Source: JAGTQI01 sp038868115 (GTDB taxonomy: Archaea > Thermoproteota > Bathyarchaeia > Bathyarchaeales > Bathycorpusculaceae). From it: DNA of 45,524 nt. The position numbers and the translations under genes were made by a program. Of the stretch, positions 24,421 to 33,271 are shown piece by piece. The stretch is taken from positions 1 to 45,524 of the forward strand of contig JAWBXA010000010.1 of assembly GCA_038868115.1 (NCBI GenBank). Reading direction: 5' to 3'. The notes below the pieces were generated by a model. The model had not been told where the DNA came from and did no database searches. It worked only from the letters and a program-made list of their open reading frames with translations. How positions within the stretch are numbered: position 1 is the first letter of the stretch; each line of letters begins with the position of its first letter.

Positions 24421-24430
24421 GTTTAAAAGA
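24421..24430 (+). promoter_or_regulatory. TATA box of the TFS gene
   Basis: GTTTAAAAGA preceded by a purine-rich stretch (GAAAGAAAAA) that could be the BRE. Transcription would start near 24452, about 20 nt before the ATG at 24473. Confidence 0.5.
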
Positions 24431-24472
24431 CACCAAATCATGGGAAAACAAACGGAAACCGGAGTTTAAAAC

Positions 24473-24826
24473 ATGGAATTTTGCCCAAAATGTGGAACAC
24501 GACTCGTGCCAAAAAAGACGAAATCTGAAAAAAAAGAATCTCTAATGCTTAATTGCCCAAAATGTGGCTACAAAAAGCGCATAGTGAGCGAAAAAGCTGC
24601 ACCAAAAATTGCAAAAATTATACGACATAATCCTCAGCAACAAGTTGCAGTGATAGGTAAAGAGGAGCAGAAACTTCGAACTCTCCCAACAGTCAGAGTC
24701 GAGTGCCCAAAATGTGGAAACAACATGGCTTACGTTTGGCAAGTGCAAACCCGCGGAGCAGACGAATCCTCAACTCAGTTCCTCCGCTGCACAAAATGCG
24801 GCTACACCTTCAGAGAATACTCATAA
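24473..24826 (+). CDS. tfs: Transcription factor S (TFIIS-like, RNA polymerase cleavage factor)
   Basis: A 117-residue protein with two zinc ribbons joined by a linker: CPKCGTRL and CPKCGYKK at the N-terminus, then CPKCGNNMAYVWQVQTRGAD and CTKCGYTFREYS at the C-terminus. The acidic RGADESSTQF hairpin is the catalytic tip that reaches into RNA polymerase and restarts backtracked complexes by cleaving the transcript. The length is normal for archaeal TFS. It has its own TATA box and stands between DUF99 and PCNA. Confidence 0.93.
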   Translation: MEFCPKCGTRLVPKKTKSEKKESLMLNCPKCGYKKRIVSEKAAPKIAKIIRHNPQQQVAVIGKEEQKLRTLPTVRVECPKCGNNMAYVWQVQTRGADESSTQFLRCTKCGYTFREYS

Positions 24827-24861
24827 AAGCCGTTAAGCATTAGGTTTAAGTGTACAAAAGT

Positions 24862-24871
24862 GTTTATAATT
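24862..24871 (+). promoter_or_regulatory. TATA box of the PCNA gene
   Basis: GTTTATAATT lies about 30-38 nt before the ATG at 24900, giving a leader of only a few bases next to GGGAGA. Confidence 0.5.
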
Positions 24872-24899
24872 CTTACATTACCCTTTAAAAGGGAGAAAC

Positions 24900-25655
24900 A
24901 TGTTCAGACTTAAAGTTTCAGACGCTAAACTTTTAAAAGATATAGCGACAGCCATATCCATCCTCGTTGACGAAGCTACATTCCAAATAACGCCAGAAGC
25001 CCTGACGCTTAGAGCGATGGACCCGTCCCGCGTTGCCATGGTGGACTTCGAGTGGCCAAAAACGATCTTTGATGAATATGTTTGCACTGAACCAACAAAG
25101 ATGTGCATAAATGTAGGCGAACTACTAAAGCTTCTGAAAAGAGTTGGAAAGGACGAGGTCATTGAGTTGGCTTTAGATGAAAAAACTGGACGCTTACAGT
25201 TGAAGATAACTGGAACGTATACGCGGAACTTTACAATGCCAACCCTTGAAGCGTCGGAGGAAGAAGTGCCAACACCAAAAATAACATTTAACGTTAGGGC
25301 AAAAGCCACGACAGACGGCTTACGTCAGGCAGTGGAAGACGCCGAACTCGTAAGCGATCACGTCCGAATAGAGGCAGACAACGAAAAACTGGTTTTCCAA
25401 GCTGCAGGCGACCTTATGGGTGCAACAATAGAGTTGAAAAAGGGAAGTAATGCCCTACTGGACCTAGAAGTAAAAGAACCATCAAAAGCCACCTTCAGCT
25501 TAAGCTATCTATCAGAAATAATTAAGGCAGCATCAGCCACATCAGACATAGCAACTCTAGAATTTTCAACAGATATGCCAATAAAAATAGACTTTCAACA
25601 AGCAAAGGAGGGGAAACTAACCTTTTACCTGGCACCAAGAATAGAAACAGTCTAA
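24900..25655 (+). CDS. pcn: DNA polymerase sliding clamp (PCNA)
   Basis: The ring-forming clamp that tethers DNA polymerase, Fen1, ligase and other PIP-box proteins to DNA. At 251 residues it has the normal two-domain length. Recognisable blocks are LRAMDPSRVAMVDFEWP (front-loop region of domain 1), the interdomain connector near TMPTLEASEEEVPTPKI, and the C-terminal LTFYLAPRIE, equivalent to the usual APRxE end. It starts the PCNA-PriL transcript, with only 8 nt to the next ATG. Confidence 0.95.
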   Translation: MFRLKVSDAKLLKDIATAISILVDEATFQITPEALTLRAMDPSRVAMVDFEWPKTIFDEYVCTEPTKMCINVGELLKLLKRVGKDEVIELALDEKTGRLQLKITGTYTRNFTMPTLEASEEEVPTPKITFNVRAKATTDGLRQAVEDAELVSDHVRIEADNEKLVFQAAGDLMGATIELKKGSNALLDLEVKEPSKATFSLSYLSEIIKAASATSDIATLEFSTDMPIKIDFQQAKEGKLTFYLAPRIETV

Positions 25656-25663
25656 GTGAAAGA

Positions 25664-26686
25664 ATGCCGTTCACCATAGTTAAATTCACAAAAAACGATC
25701 TAGCTAAATACCCTTTCCTGAAAGAGGCGGCAGAATACGTAAAAACCCTAGACTTAAAGATTGAAGACCTTGCAAGTCCGGAATTCTCCCAAATTCTAGA
25801 ACGCGCCAAGGAAAGAGTGGAAGAAGCAATATTATACGCAATAGTGACAAGAAAAACTCTTAACGAAGAAGTAGAAATCCTATCATTCCCAACGGCAACA
25901 ATGCTGGCGGCAGCCACTCAAACACCCTTCATAAAAAGGAGATACGCCCTGGCAGAAGCAAAACAAGCCTATAACAACATGAAAAACGAGTCCCCGGAAA
26001 AAATTTTAGCAATAGCAAACAACTTCCAATGGAAAATCACAACAAACACGGATGCCGACGCGTCATACCAGTTTAAGCTCCATTTCACCGACTACCTCAG
26101 AAACGCAACAAACCTGAGAGAGAGAAAATGGAAGCTAGTAAACCGCCTACTCAAAAATGGAAACGTTTATCTAACAATAAACGAAACCGCAAGGCTCCTA
26201 AGCGAAGAGATCAGAAGGCATATAGAAAAACGCCTAGAAATAAAGGATCTACCGGAATTTCCACAGAAAATAGCGGAAACCGTTGAAAAAATTAAGAGCT
26301 TAACACTTGAAAAAGTGAGTAAAGAGGAGATAGAGGGCATTCCAAAAACCCTAAGGAAAGATGCTTTCCCGCCATGCATAAGAGCGCTCTGCGACGCTGC
26401 CTCAAAGGGGCGCCACATATCCCACATAGGAAGGTTCGCCTTAACATCCTTCCTCGTTAACGTAGGAATGCCAACAGAAAACATAATAGACCTCTTTAGA
26501 AACTGCTCAGACTTTAACGAACGTCTAACCCGCTATCAGGTGGAACACATAGCGGGTGAAAGAGGTTCAAGAACTCGATATAAGCCACCAAAATGTGACA
26601 CGCTTAAAACGCACGGACTGTGCACGGAACCAGACGAAACATGCAAAAGAGTAAGTCATCCTCTAACGTATTACAAGGAGAAATAA
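25664..26686 (+). CDS. priL: DNA primase large subunit PriL
   Basis: The regulatory subunit of archaeal/eukaryotic-type primase, which makes RNA primers together with PriS. The 340 residues split into an all-alpha N-terminal domain (to about 200) and a C-terminal Fe-S domain whose four Cys fall in FPPCIRALC, FRNCSDFN, KPPKCDTLKTHGLC and DETCKR. LTRYQVEHIAG is a further family block. It follows PCNA by 8 nt. Its partner PriS lies about 12.7 kb away, behind the glycan island. Confidence 0.93.
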   Translation: MPFTIVKFTKNDLAKYPFLKEAAEYVKTLDLKIEDLASPEFSQILERAKERVEEAILYAIVTRKTLNEEVEILSFPTATMLAAATQTPFIKRRYALAEAKQAYNNMKNESPEKILAIANNFQWKITTNTDADASYQFKLHFTDYLRNATNLRERKWKLVNRLLKNGNVYLTINETARLLSEEIRRHIEKRLEIKDLPEFPQKIAETVEKIKSLTLEKVSKEEIEGIPKTLRKDAFPPCIRALCDAASKGRHISHIGRFALTSFLVNVGMPTENIIDLFRNCSDFNERLTRYQVEHIAGERGSRTRYKPPKCDTLKTHGLCTEPDETCKRVSHPLTYYKEK

Positions 26687-26790
26687 GAATAAAATGAGAA
26701 CGGCTAGTTTTAGAAGCCTATAATTATAATTGTCGCGATAAACTTAAATGTTAACATTTCTCAGAAATATGAAGCAAGGCAGGTTAAGCA

Positions 26791-27582
26791 TTGAGCATTC
26801 AAAAAACAGTGAGCATAGTCATCCCAGTCTTAAATGAAGAGAAAGGACTGCAAAAAGTATTGGATGAAATTCCCAAAAAGGAAATCGAAGAAATAGGCTA
26901 CAAATGCGAAATCGTAATAGTAGACGGTGGATCCACTGACTGCACAAGGGAAATAGCCTACAAAAATGGAGCCAAAGTCATAATAGAGCCACGCAGAGGT
27001 TATGGAAGAGCTTACAAAACCGGTTTCATGCATGCAAATGGAGATATAATAGTAACATTGGACGGAGACTACTCATATCCCTCCTACCTAATCCCAAAAC
27101 TTATAAAAATTTTAGAAACGCATGGGCTGGATTTTGTCTCAACGAACAGAATGAAAAAGTTTGCACATAAAAGTTTTTCATGGCTTCACCTTATCGGAAA
27201 TAAGATATTAACCTGCATCACAAGGCTATTGTTCAGAGTAAACATTAACGATTCACAGTCAGGAATGTGGGTTTTCCGAAAAAGCATATTGGACAAAATA
27301 GACTTTCTAGCTGACGGCATGGCATTTTCAGAGGAGATAAAAGTTTTCGCCTTCGGACTGTTCAGGGCGGCGGAAATACCAGTACCATACAGAAAACGCA
27401 TAGGAAAGCAAAAACTCAATACATTGATGGACGGAATAAAAAACACATTACACTTATTCACCTTAAAATGGCACTTTGTCCCACCGAAGTCATCATGGCT
27501 ACCAACCTACATACCCATTAATTTACCGGAAAACAACAGGACTTCGAAGCTGCCAGACTTGAGACGAGTAATAATATGCTAA
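26791..27582 (+). CDS. Family 2 glycosyltransferase, DPM1/polyprenyl-phosphate sugar synthase-like
   Basis: A 263-residue GT-A enzyme that probably loads a sugar from a nucleotide donor onto dolichyl or polyprenyl phosphate. VSIVIPVLNEEKGLQKVLDE opens the Rossmann-like fold, VDGGSTDCTREIA binds the nucleotide, and LDGDYSYPSYLIP holds the DxD metal motif; DSQSGMWVFRK is the acceptor-side block. No C-terminal membrane helices are present, so it is the soluble form. The start is TTG 26791. It is the first gene of the glycan island, directly after priL. Confidence 0.88.
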   Translation: MSIQKTVSIVIPVLNEEKGLQKVLDEIPKKEIEEIGYKCEIVIVDGGSTDCTREIAYKNGAKVIIEPRRGYGRAYKTGFMHANGDIIVTLDGDYSYPSYLIPKLIKILETHGLDFVSTNRMKKFAHKSFSWLHLIGNKILTCITRLLFRVNINDSQSGMWVFRKSILDKIDFLADGMAFSEEIKVFAFGLFRAAEIPVPYRKRIGKQKLNTLMDGIKNTLHLFTLKWHFVPPKSSWLPTYIPINLPENNRTSKLPDLRRVIIC

Positions 27583-27684
27583 AACAGACGCTAAATTCTT
27601 ATATGTTCTTATTTTAAAATCTTTGTTAGAGTCATGTGAAATTCTTAAAACAGTCAACCTAGAAAATTAAAGCGAAAAAGAACA

Positions 27685-29069
27685 ATGTCTCAAAAATTAA
27701 GGGTTTTAATGTTCAGTGATTACTTCTATCCGCATGTAGGCGGTGTGGAAAAAGTTGTTTATGAATTATCGAAAAGGCTTGTGAAAATGGGGTGCGATGT
27801 TTTAGTAGTCACTTTGGGAGAAAATTATTTATATTACGATATTGAGGGCGTTAAAGTTTATAGGGCAGCAGGTATAGACTTAACAAAACTTTTCCAGATG
27901 CAGTTATCAATTCCAAAGGACGTTAAAAGGATATTAAATGTAGCGAAAGATTTCTCGCCGGACGTAATACATGCTCATAATATTTTCTTCACAACATCAT
28001 TGTTGGCTGTGTTAATTAAGCACATTTCTCACCGAAAACTGGTCTTCTCCGCCCATCTTGGAGATGTCAGCAACCTTGCGCTTTTAGGGCATGGGAAAGT
28101 CTTAGCTGCAAAAGCTTATGAAAAAATTTTTGGAAAAATTATCTTATTTTCAAGCGACGCCATTATAGCTGTGAGTTGCGCGGTTCGACAACACATAATT
28201 TCGTTAGGCGCCTCGCCGAAAAAAGTTACCGTTATCCCAAACGGTGTTGACCTTGAGGAGTTCAGCTCATCTTTTGACACGCAAAAAAACNNNNNNNNNN
28301 NNNNNNNNNNNNNNNNNNNNNNNNNNNNNNNNNNNNNNNNNNNNNNNNNNNNNNNNNNNNNNNNNNNNNNNNNNNNNNNNNNNNNNNCATTATAGCTGTG
28401 AGTTGCGCGGTTCGACAACACATAATTTCGTTAGGCGCCTCGCCGAAAAAAGTTACCGTTATCCCAAACGGTGTTGACCTTGAGGAGTTCAGCTCATCTT
28501 TTGACACGCAAAAAAACATCAGACCGGACGTTATTTTTGTTGGGAGACTTATCCCAAATAAGGGACTGGAATACCTTATCGAGGCTGCAAAAATTCTAAT
28601 AAGGAGCGGAGCCGCAAAGATAAGGTTTAAAATTGTGGGAGATGGTCCCTATAGACAACAAATCGAAGAGCTTGTTGCAAGGTATGGACTTTCACCCTAT
28701 TTTGAATTTTTGGGACATGTTCCAAAAGTCTCGGAAGCGTTGAGAAACGGTGGAATTTTTGTCCGTCCATCTTTAACTGAGGGAATGCCCCTCACGGTCC
28801 TTGAGGCGATGGCTTCTGGATTACCGATCATCGCAACACGTGTAAGTGGCACATCTGAAATTATCATCCCTAATGAAACAGGAATTCTTGTAGAGCCTGG
28901 AAACGTAAGTCAGCTTGTTGAAGCAATAAAATACCTAATCGAATCACCAACTGAAGCGCTGAGACTTGGACGGAACGCGCGAGATTTTATTGAGCGCCAT
29001 TATAAAGAGAAGTTTAGTTGGGATGCAGTAGCCTCAAATATTTTGTCTGTTTATGAATCGCTAAGGTAA
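27685..29069 (+). CDS. Family 4 glycosyltransferase, split by an assembly artefact
   Basis: A GT-B retaining glycosyltransferase (GT4) for surface glycan building. The N-terminal half has FSDYFYPHVGGVEKVVYEL and VIPNGVDLEEF; the C-terminal half has VGRLIPNKGLEYLIEAA, FLGHVPKVSEALRNG, PSLTEGMPLTVLEAMASGLP (nucleotide-sugar site) and GILVEPGN. The listed span contains 97 N and a second copy of 130 bases that already occur before the gap. Joining 27685-28290 directly to 28518-29069 keeps the frame and gives one normal 385-residue protein, so the gene is intact in the organism. Confidence 0.9.
28161..28290. repeat. 130-bp direct repeat, copy 1 (contig-end overlap)
   Basis: Identical by eye to 28388-28517 on the other side of a 97-N gap. 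Two contig ends that overlap were scaffolded with Ns instead of being merged. Confidence 0.92.
28291..28387. other. Assembly gap (97 N), artefactual
   Basis: N run between two copies of the same 130 bp. The true gap is negative: deleting the Ns and one copy restores the glycosyltransferase frame. Confidence 0.97.
28388..28517. repeat. 130-bp direct repeat, copy 2 (contig-end overlap)
   Basis: Second copy of 28161-28290. It should be removed together with the Ns. Confidence 0.92.
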
Positions 29070-29123
29070 AGTTTAGCTTAGATTTGCATTGTTAGGTTAG
29101 AGGTTTTATAGCATCAAACCATT

Positions 29124-31358
29124 CTATGTCTTAAAGACGAAAATTGCTATAATTTCATTTTCAAACTCCTTTGAAAAGTGGTTTTCATCATTATTAAACC
29201 ATTTAAACTCTCTGCGGCGGTTTTTATCAATCATGATGTAATTTATCCTCATTTGCTTAATCAATTCATATGCTTCAAAGTATTGCACCTGATCGGAACC
29301 AATATTTACAAGTTTTGGAAGGTTGAATGCGAATTTGATGCTCGTGTTTTCAGGAAGATTGTCGAAAATAACTATTGCAAATTTTCGCCCTCTTTCTAAG
29401 TGTATAACGGTAACATCTCCAGCATAATCTACAGCAACATTTAACTTGACATAAGCTCCCATAGAAGTCGTCATTTCTAACGCGATATTTTTGTCACTTA
29501 TTTCATGATAACCGTTAAGATCTGCAAAATCCGCTTTAAGAATAGGGATGAAAATTCTTTTTATATTAACACCATTGCCTCGATTTATTTCAAAAGACAC
29601 CTCAACGATCGTGTAGTCCACTATGCGAATGGCTTTGTTTATTATAATATTACTGCAGTAATATGTTACATTAACACCACCGCTGCCACCGCTCACTACT
29701 GGAGAAGACCTCGCTTTAAGATCTCTAAGTGTTAAATTGTAGCTGTCACTGTCACGAGAAAAAGTTATTATAGTTTCGTTGTCAGCAAAAAATAAGAGTT
29801 TGTCATAGAAATCTCCAATGTATACGCTAATTTCTGGATTACCTAAATCTGCTGGAAGAGTTTCAGCCACCATCACAAAATCGTTAAGAAGTACGTGGGT
29901 TCCTGAAAAAAGGATGTTGGCTTTTTTGGCGATCTCTCTTTCATCGTAATAGATTAAGAACCGCAAATATGCCGTCGCAACGCTTCTCCTATCAGCGTAT
30001 CCTTCAATCCACCATCCATAATTATGTCCGCTTCCTTCACCACCACGTCTATAAGGGCCAGACGTTGCAATAACAGAATTAGCGGTTGTATTCGTCCTAA
30101 GATACTTGAGGGCATCCAACACTTGAGGCGTCAAAACATTATAATGAGACAACCGCTCATACAAAAAAGGCATGGAGCAGAAAATGTACGTTGAAACCAA
30201 GAGAACCATACCCATTCTGAAGATCACTCTTAAAATTCTATGCAACTCCATTAGCTTTGGTAACAGATTTTTGATAAAAACAGGAAACCCGAGAAAAATA
30301 GGTATTGGCCAGAAGTAAATCCACCTAGCTGAATGTAATGTAAAAAAGGCGGGCAGGCACCCGCTAATGAAAAGGGCCGCTAATGTTAAGCCTAACAATT
30401 TGTCCTTTTTAATTAAAAAGAGAATCCCGATTATACCTAACGTTGAGAAAATAATGTTAAGTAAATTTTGACCTATAACGTAAGAGAAACCAAAAATACG
30501 CTGATCAGCTAAATTTAAGCTTGTTTCATGAAACACAGCAGAGTTTAGAAAGTATCTGTAAGTGAATAGGTACGGAATGCTTAAGATTAAACCATTTAAT
30601 CCAATTATCGACACCGTCTTTATCAAGGTTTTAAAAGTTAAAGCACCAAAGCACTTATACCTCAAAGATAATAAAGCTAGAAAGAGAAATACGGAAAAAA
30701 ATACAAAAATGTATGCTGCCAAGAGATAGTGTGAACCAACAGCCAAACTGAGAAAAAAGGCTGCTAAAAATATGTTCCTCTTGCTTCCGATATTTTTAAA
30801 ACTGTTAACCCAAAATATTAAGAAAGTTGTCAGGAAAATGAGCCCAAGGACGTTCGCATTTCCACCCCACCCCATCATTTCGGAGTAAAACATGTTAAAA
30901 GTGATTAAAATAGACGCAATTAAAAGGAAAATGCTGTTCCCAAAAATCTTTTTAGCCAATAGGAAGTACGGCACGGCTATCAGGGAATAAATAAAAGCGG
31001 TACATATCTTTAACGCAATAATTTCATCTAAAAATGTTAGGAAAAATGTTAGTAAACTTGGATAGATAGGCGGATAGCGCAATCCACCTCCAACGATATC
31101 AGCTCCTCTTAAAACATCAACCCATCTAAGATAAGCGCCATAATCGGCTCCAAGTCCACCGCTAAAGCTAATTATAAGCAATTTTACGAGAAAGGATGAA
31201 AAGAAAATGAAGGAGATTAAGACAACATGGTGTCTATCTATTAAATATCTTATAACAGCCTCAAATTTTATATAAAGTTTAGAAACGGCGCCTTTTTTAA
31301 CAGGATACAAGCTGTATCTCTCCGCAGATTTCATAACGAATATTTTATGTCTATTCAC
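29124..31358 (-). CDS. Large GT-C-type membrane glycosyltransferase, STT3-like with altered WWDYG motif
   Basis: A 744-residue protein with about 11-13 membrane helices in residues 40-400, then a ~340-residue extracytoplasmic domain. GADYGAYLRW at 70-79 is in the first outer loop, where GT-C enzymes keep the catalytic Asp; RYPPIYPSL (94-102) is typical of the class. The stretch DALKYLRTNTTANSVIATSG followed by HNYGWWIEGYADRRSVATA parallels the STT3/AglB region around WWDYG-YWI, but the WWD is replaced by GHN (GHNYG at 444-448) after an insertion. It is therefore an oligosaccharyltransferase relative or another lipid-sugar-dependent transferase, not a standard AglB. It is convergent with the GT4 gene and divergent from the epimerase gene. 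Confidence 0.78.
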   Translation of the reverse strand: MNRHKIFVMKSAERYSLYPVKKGAVSKLYIKFEAVIRYLIDRHHVVLISFIFFSSFLVKLLIISFSGGLGADYGAYLRWVDVLRGADIVGGGLRYPPIYPSLLTFFLTFLDEIIALKICTAFIYSLIAVPYFLLAKKIFGNSIFLLIASILITFNMFYSEMMGWGGNANVLGLIFLTTFLIFWVNSFKNIGSKRNIFLAAFFLSLAVGSHYLLAAYIFVFFSVFLFLALLSLRYKCFGALTFKTLIKTVSIIGLNGLILSIPYLFTYRYFLNSAVFHETSLNLADQRIFGFSYVIGQNLLNIIFSTLGIIGILFLIKKDKLLGLTLAALFISGCLPAFFTLHSARWIYFWPIPIFLGFPVFIKNLLPKLMELHRILRVIFRMGMVLLVSTYIFCSMPFLYERLSHYNVLTPQVLDALKYLRTNTTANSVIATSGPYRRGGEGSGHNYGWWIEGYADRRSVATAYLRFLIYYDEREIAKKANILFSGTHVLLNDFVMVAETLPADLGNPEISVYIGDFYDKLLFFADNETIITFSRDSDSYNLTLRDLKARSSPVVSGGSGGVNVTYYCSNIIINKAIRIVDYTIVEVSFEINRGNGVNIKRIFIPILKADFADLNGYHEISDKNIALEMTTSMGAYVKLNVAVDYAGDVTVIHLERGRKFAIVIFDNLPENTSIKFAFNLPKLVNIGSDQVQYFEAYELIKQMRINYIMIDKNRRREFKWFNNDENHFSKEFENEIIAIFVFKT

Positions 31359-31426
31359 TATAATTGATAACTTTAACTTTCTACTGCAAAGATTTTATAT
31401 ACATGCTCGTTTGACAATCTTGACTA

Positions 31427-31437
31427 ATATTTAAAAG
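31427..31437 (+). promoter_or_regulatory. TATA box of the epimerase operon
   Basis: ATATTTAAAAG about 33-43 nt before the ATG at 31470, predicting a leader of about 10 nt. A second AT-rich candidate (TTTTATATAC, 31393-31402) lies upstream. Confidence 0.45.
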
Positions 31438-31469
31438 TTGACATGGATTATTGAAGCTGCAGGATATCT

Positions 31470-32510
31470 ATGTACTGGTGGAAAAATAAACGGGTCTTAG
31501 TTACTGGTGGTGCAAGCTTCATCGGCAGTCACCTAGTTGATAGACTTGTAGAACTCGGAGCCGATGTCACAGTCGTGGACAATTTTAGCAGCGGAAAGAT
31601 GGAGAACCTTTCGCAGTCGCTATCAAGGATACGTGTTGTGCGAATGGATTTAGAATGGTGCAGTCTTAAGGACATTGTAAAAGTCTTTAAAGGCCAAGAG
31701 GTTGTTTTTCATTTAGCCGCAACTCATGGTGGTAGAGGCTATATTCACAGTCATCCGGCTGACGTGTGCTCAAATTTTGCCATAGACCATCACGTCTTTG
31801 AAGCATGTTTAAGGGCTAATGTTGAAAGGATAATCATGGCAAGCAGCGCATGTGTTTACCCTCCAAAACTTCAGTCAACAACAGGATCGGATTATTTGCT
31901 AAAGGAGGACGACGCTGATCCATTTAAGCTGGATGAGCCCTTAAGCGCTGATATAGAGTATGGTTGGGCCAAGCTAATGGGAGAAGTGCAACTTATCGCC
32001 TTCATAAAACAATATGGAATAAAAGGTTGCATACTTAGGTTTGTAACGGCCTATGGTCCCAGAGAAAACGAGACTCACGCAGTTATTGCCCTAATTTATA
32101 AAGCCCTCGAGAAGATGGATCCATATGTTATATGGGGTTCCGGAAATCAAGAAAGAGATTTCACATATGTTTCAGACATAATTGATGGAACAATTTTGGC
32201 AGCTGAAAAAGTAACTGATGGAACACCGATAAATTTAGGAACAGGGGTACGATACAAGATAAAGGATGTAGCCTTCAAAATATTTAACATAATGGGATGG
32301 AAACCTAAACGTATAATCTTTGATAAGACTAAGCCAGAAGGGGTTGCAAGTAGAGCCTTAGACATTTCAAGGGCAAAAAATCTTTTAGGCTGGACGCCTA
32401 AGGTCAGCCTTGAGGAAGGTCTACGTAGAACGATTCAGCATTATGTGAGCACACATAAGCCTAGAGGATATGTTGACGAAAAAATATTAACGGAGCACTT
32501 GGTTACATGA
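31470..32510 (+). CDS. NAD-dependent NDP-sugar epimerase/dehydratase
   Basis: A 346-residue extended short-chain dehydrogenase of the GalE/GDP-mannose-epimerase type that reshapes a nucleotide sugar for the glycosyltransferases around it. Rossmann motif TGGASFIGSH at residues 12-21, active-site SSACVYP, and the catalytic pair in YGWAK; RFVTAYGPRENETHAV, GSGNQERDFTYVSDI and PINLGTG are substrate-side blocks. The exact sugar cannot be told. The last 4 nt overlap the next gene (ATGA), so this and the next two genes form one operon. Confidence 0.88.
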   Translation: MYWWKNKRVLVTGGASFIGSHLVDRLVELGADVTVVDNFSSGKMENLSQSLSRIRVVRMDLEWCSLKDIVKVFKGQEVVFHLAATHGGRGYIHSHPADVCSNFAIDHHVFEACLRANVERIIMASSACVYPPKLQSTTGSDYLLKEDDADPFKLDEPLSADIEYGWAKLMGEVQLIAFIKQYGIKGCILRFVTAYGPRENETHAVIALIYKALEKMDPYVIWGSGNQERDFTYVSDIIDGTILAAEKVTDGTPINLGTGVRYKIKDVAFKIFNIMGWKPKRIIFDKTKPEGVASRALDISRAKNLLGWTPKVSLEEGLRRTIQHYVSTHKPRGYVDEKILTEHLVT

Positions 32511-33268
32511 CCGAAAAGGTCATCGACACATTTACCACGAAGATTGGAAAAGCCCCTGTTGCCATACTTATGCCAGTGCATAACGAGGAAGGAACTATTG
32601 AGGAAACAATCAACGCTTTTTACAATGCCATAGGTTCTAAATTACCTGTGGAACTTGTCATTAGTGAAGATGGAAGCAGCGATAACACGCGGGAAGTTGT
32701 GGAAAAGATAGGTGAGAAAATACCACTAAAAGCCACGCTCTCCTCTTCCAGGAAGGGCTATGCTGGTGGAATTAAGAGTGGGTTAAAGTTGGTTGAAGCT
32801 GAATATGTTTTAATAACAGATTCCGATGGACAGCATGATCCTTGTGATTTTTGGAAGCTTTGGAGGTTGCGAACAAAGTATGATATATTGAGCGGATGGA
32901 GGAAGAGTAGAGCCGACGCCTTTCATAGGAAAGTTATGTCCAAAGCATTTCAAACGATGGTAAAACTTGCATTTAACATTCCAAAATTGATGGATATTAC
33001 AGCACCGTTCAAACTTATGAGAACCGATGTCGCCAAAGAAATAGCAAGCGAGTGCCAATACATGAATGAAAGCTTCTGGAGTGAATTCATGATAAGGGCA
33101 CACGCCAAAGGTTTTAGTATAGCAGAAATTCCAGTTAATCACAAGAAAAGGGCGGATAACAGCTCAACACGCGTTTATAAGCCTTGGAAAATTCCAAAAA
33201 TCGCATATAATCAGCTTACAGCATTATTTAAGCTTAGGGTTGAACTCAACGGTAAAGCAAAGGAATAA
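32507..33268 (+). CDS. Family 2 glycosyltransferase, DPM1-like (second copy)
   Basis: A 253-residue soluble GT-A enzyme likely to transfer a sugar to a polyprenyl phosphate. VAILMPVHNEEGTIEETIN, ISEDGSSDNTREVVE, the metal motif DSDGQHDP, and DITAPFKLMRTDVA are visible. Its ATG overlaps the epimerase stop, and the UPF0104 membrane protein follows after 3 nt. Its sequence differs enough from the family 2 enzyme at 26791 to suggest another sugar or donor. Confidence 0.87.
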   Translation: MTEKVIDTFTTKIGKAPVAILMPVHNEEGTIEETINAFYNAIGSKLPVELVISEDGSSDNTREVVEKIGEKIPLKATLSSSRKGYAGGIKSGLKLVEAEYVLITDSDGQHDPCDFWKLWRLRTKYDILSGWRKSRADAFHRKVMSKAFQTMVKLAFNIPKLMDITAPFKLMRTDVAKEIASECQYMNESFWSEFMIRAHAKGFSIAEIPVNHKKRADNSSTRVYKPWKIPKIAYNQLTALFKLRVELNGKAKE

Positions 33269-33271
33269 AAT

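Noticed and set aside
28161..28517. Direct repeats as a mobile-element or CRISPR signature
   Set aside because: Single pair, within coding sequence, flanking Ns only. I found no transposase, terminal repeats or CRISPR array anywhere in the window.
27685..29069. Frameshifted or duplicated pseudogene interpretation of the GT4 gene
   Set aside because: The exact 130-bp flanking identity and in-frame join show an assembly artefact, not gene decay.
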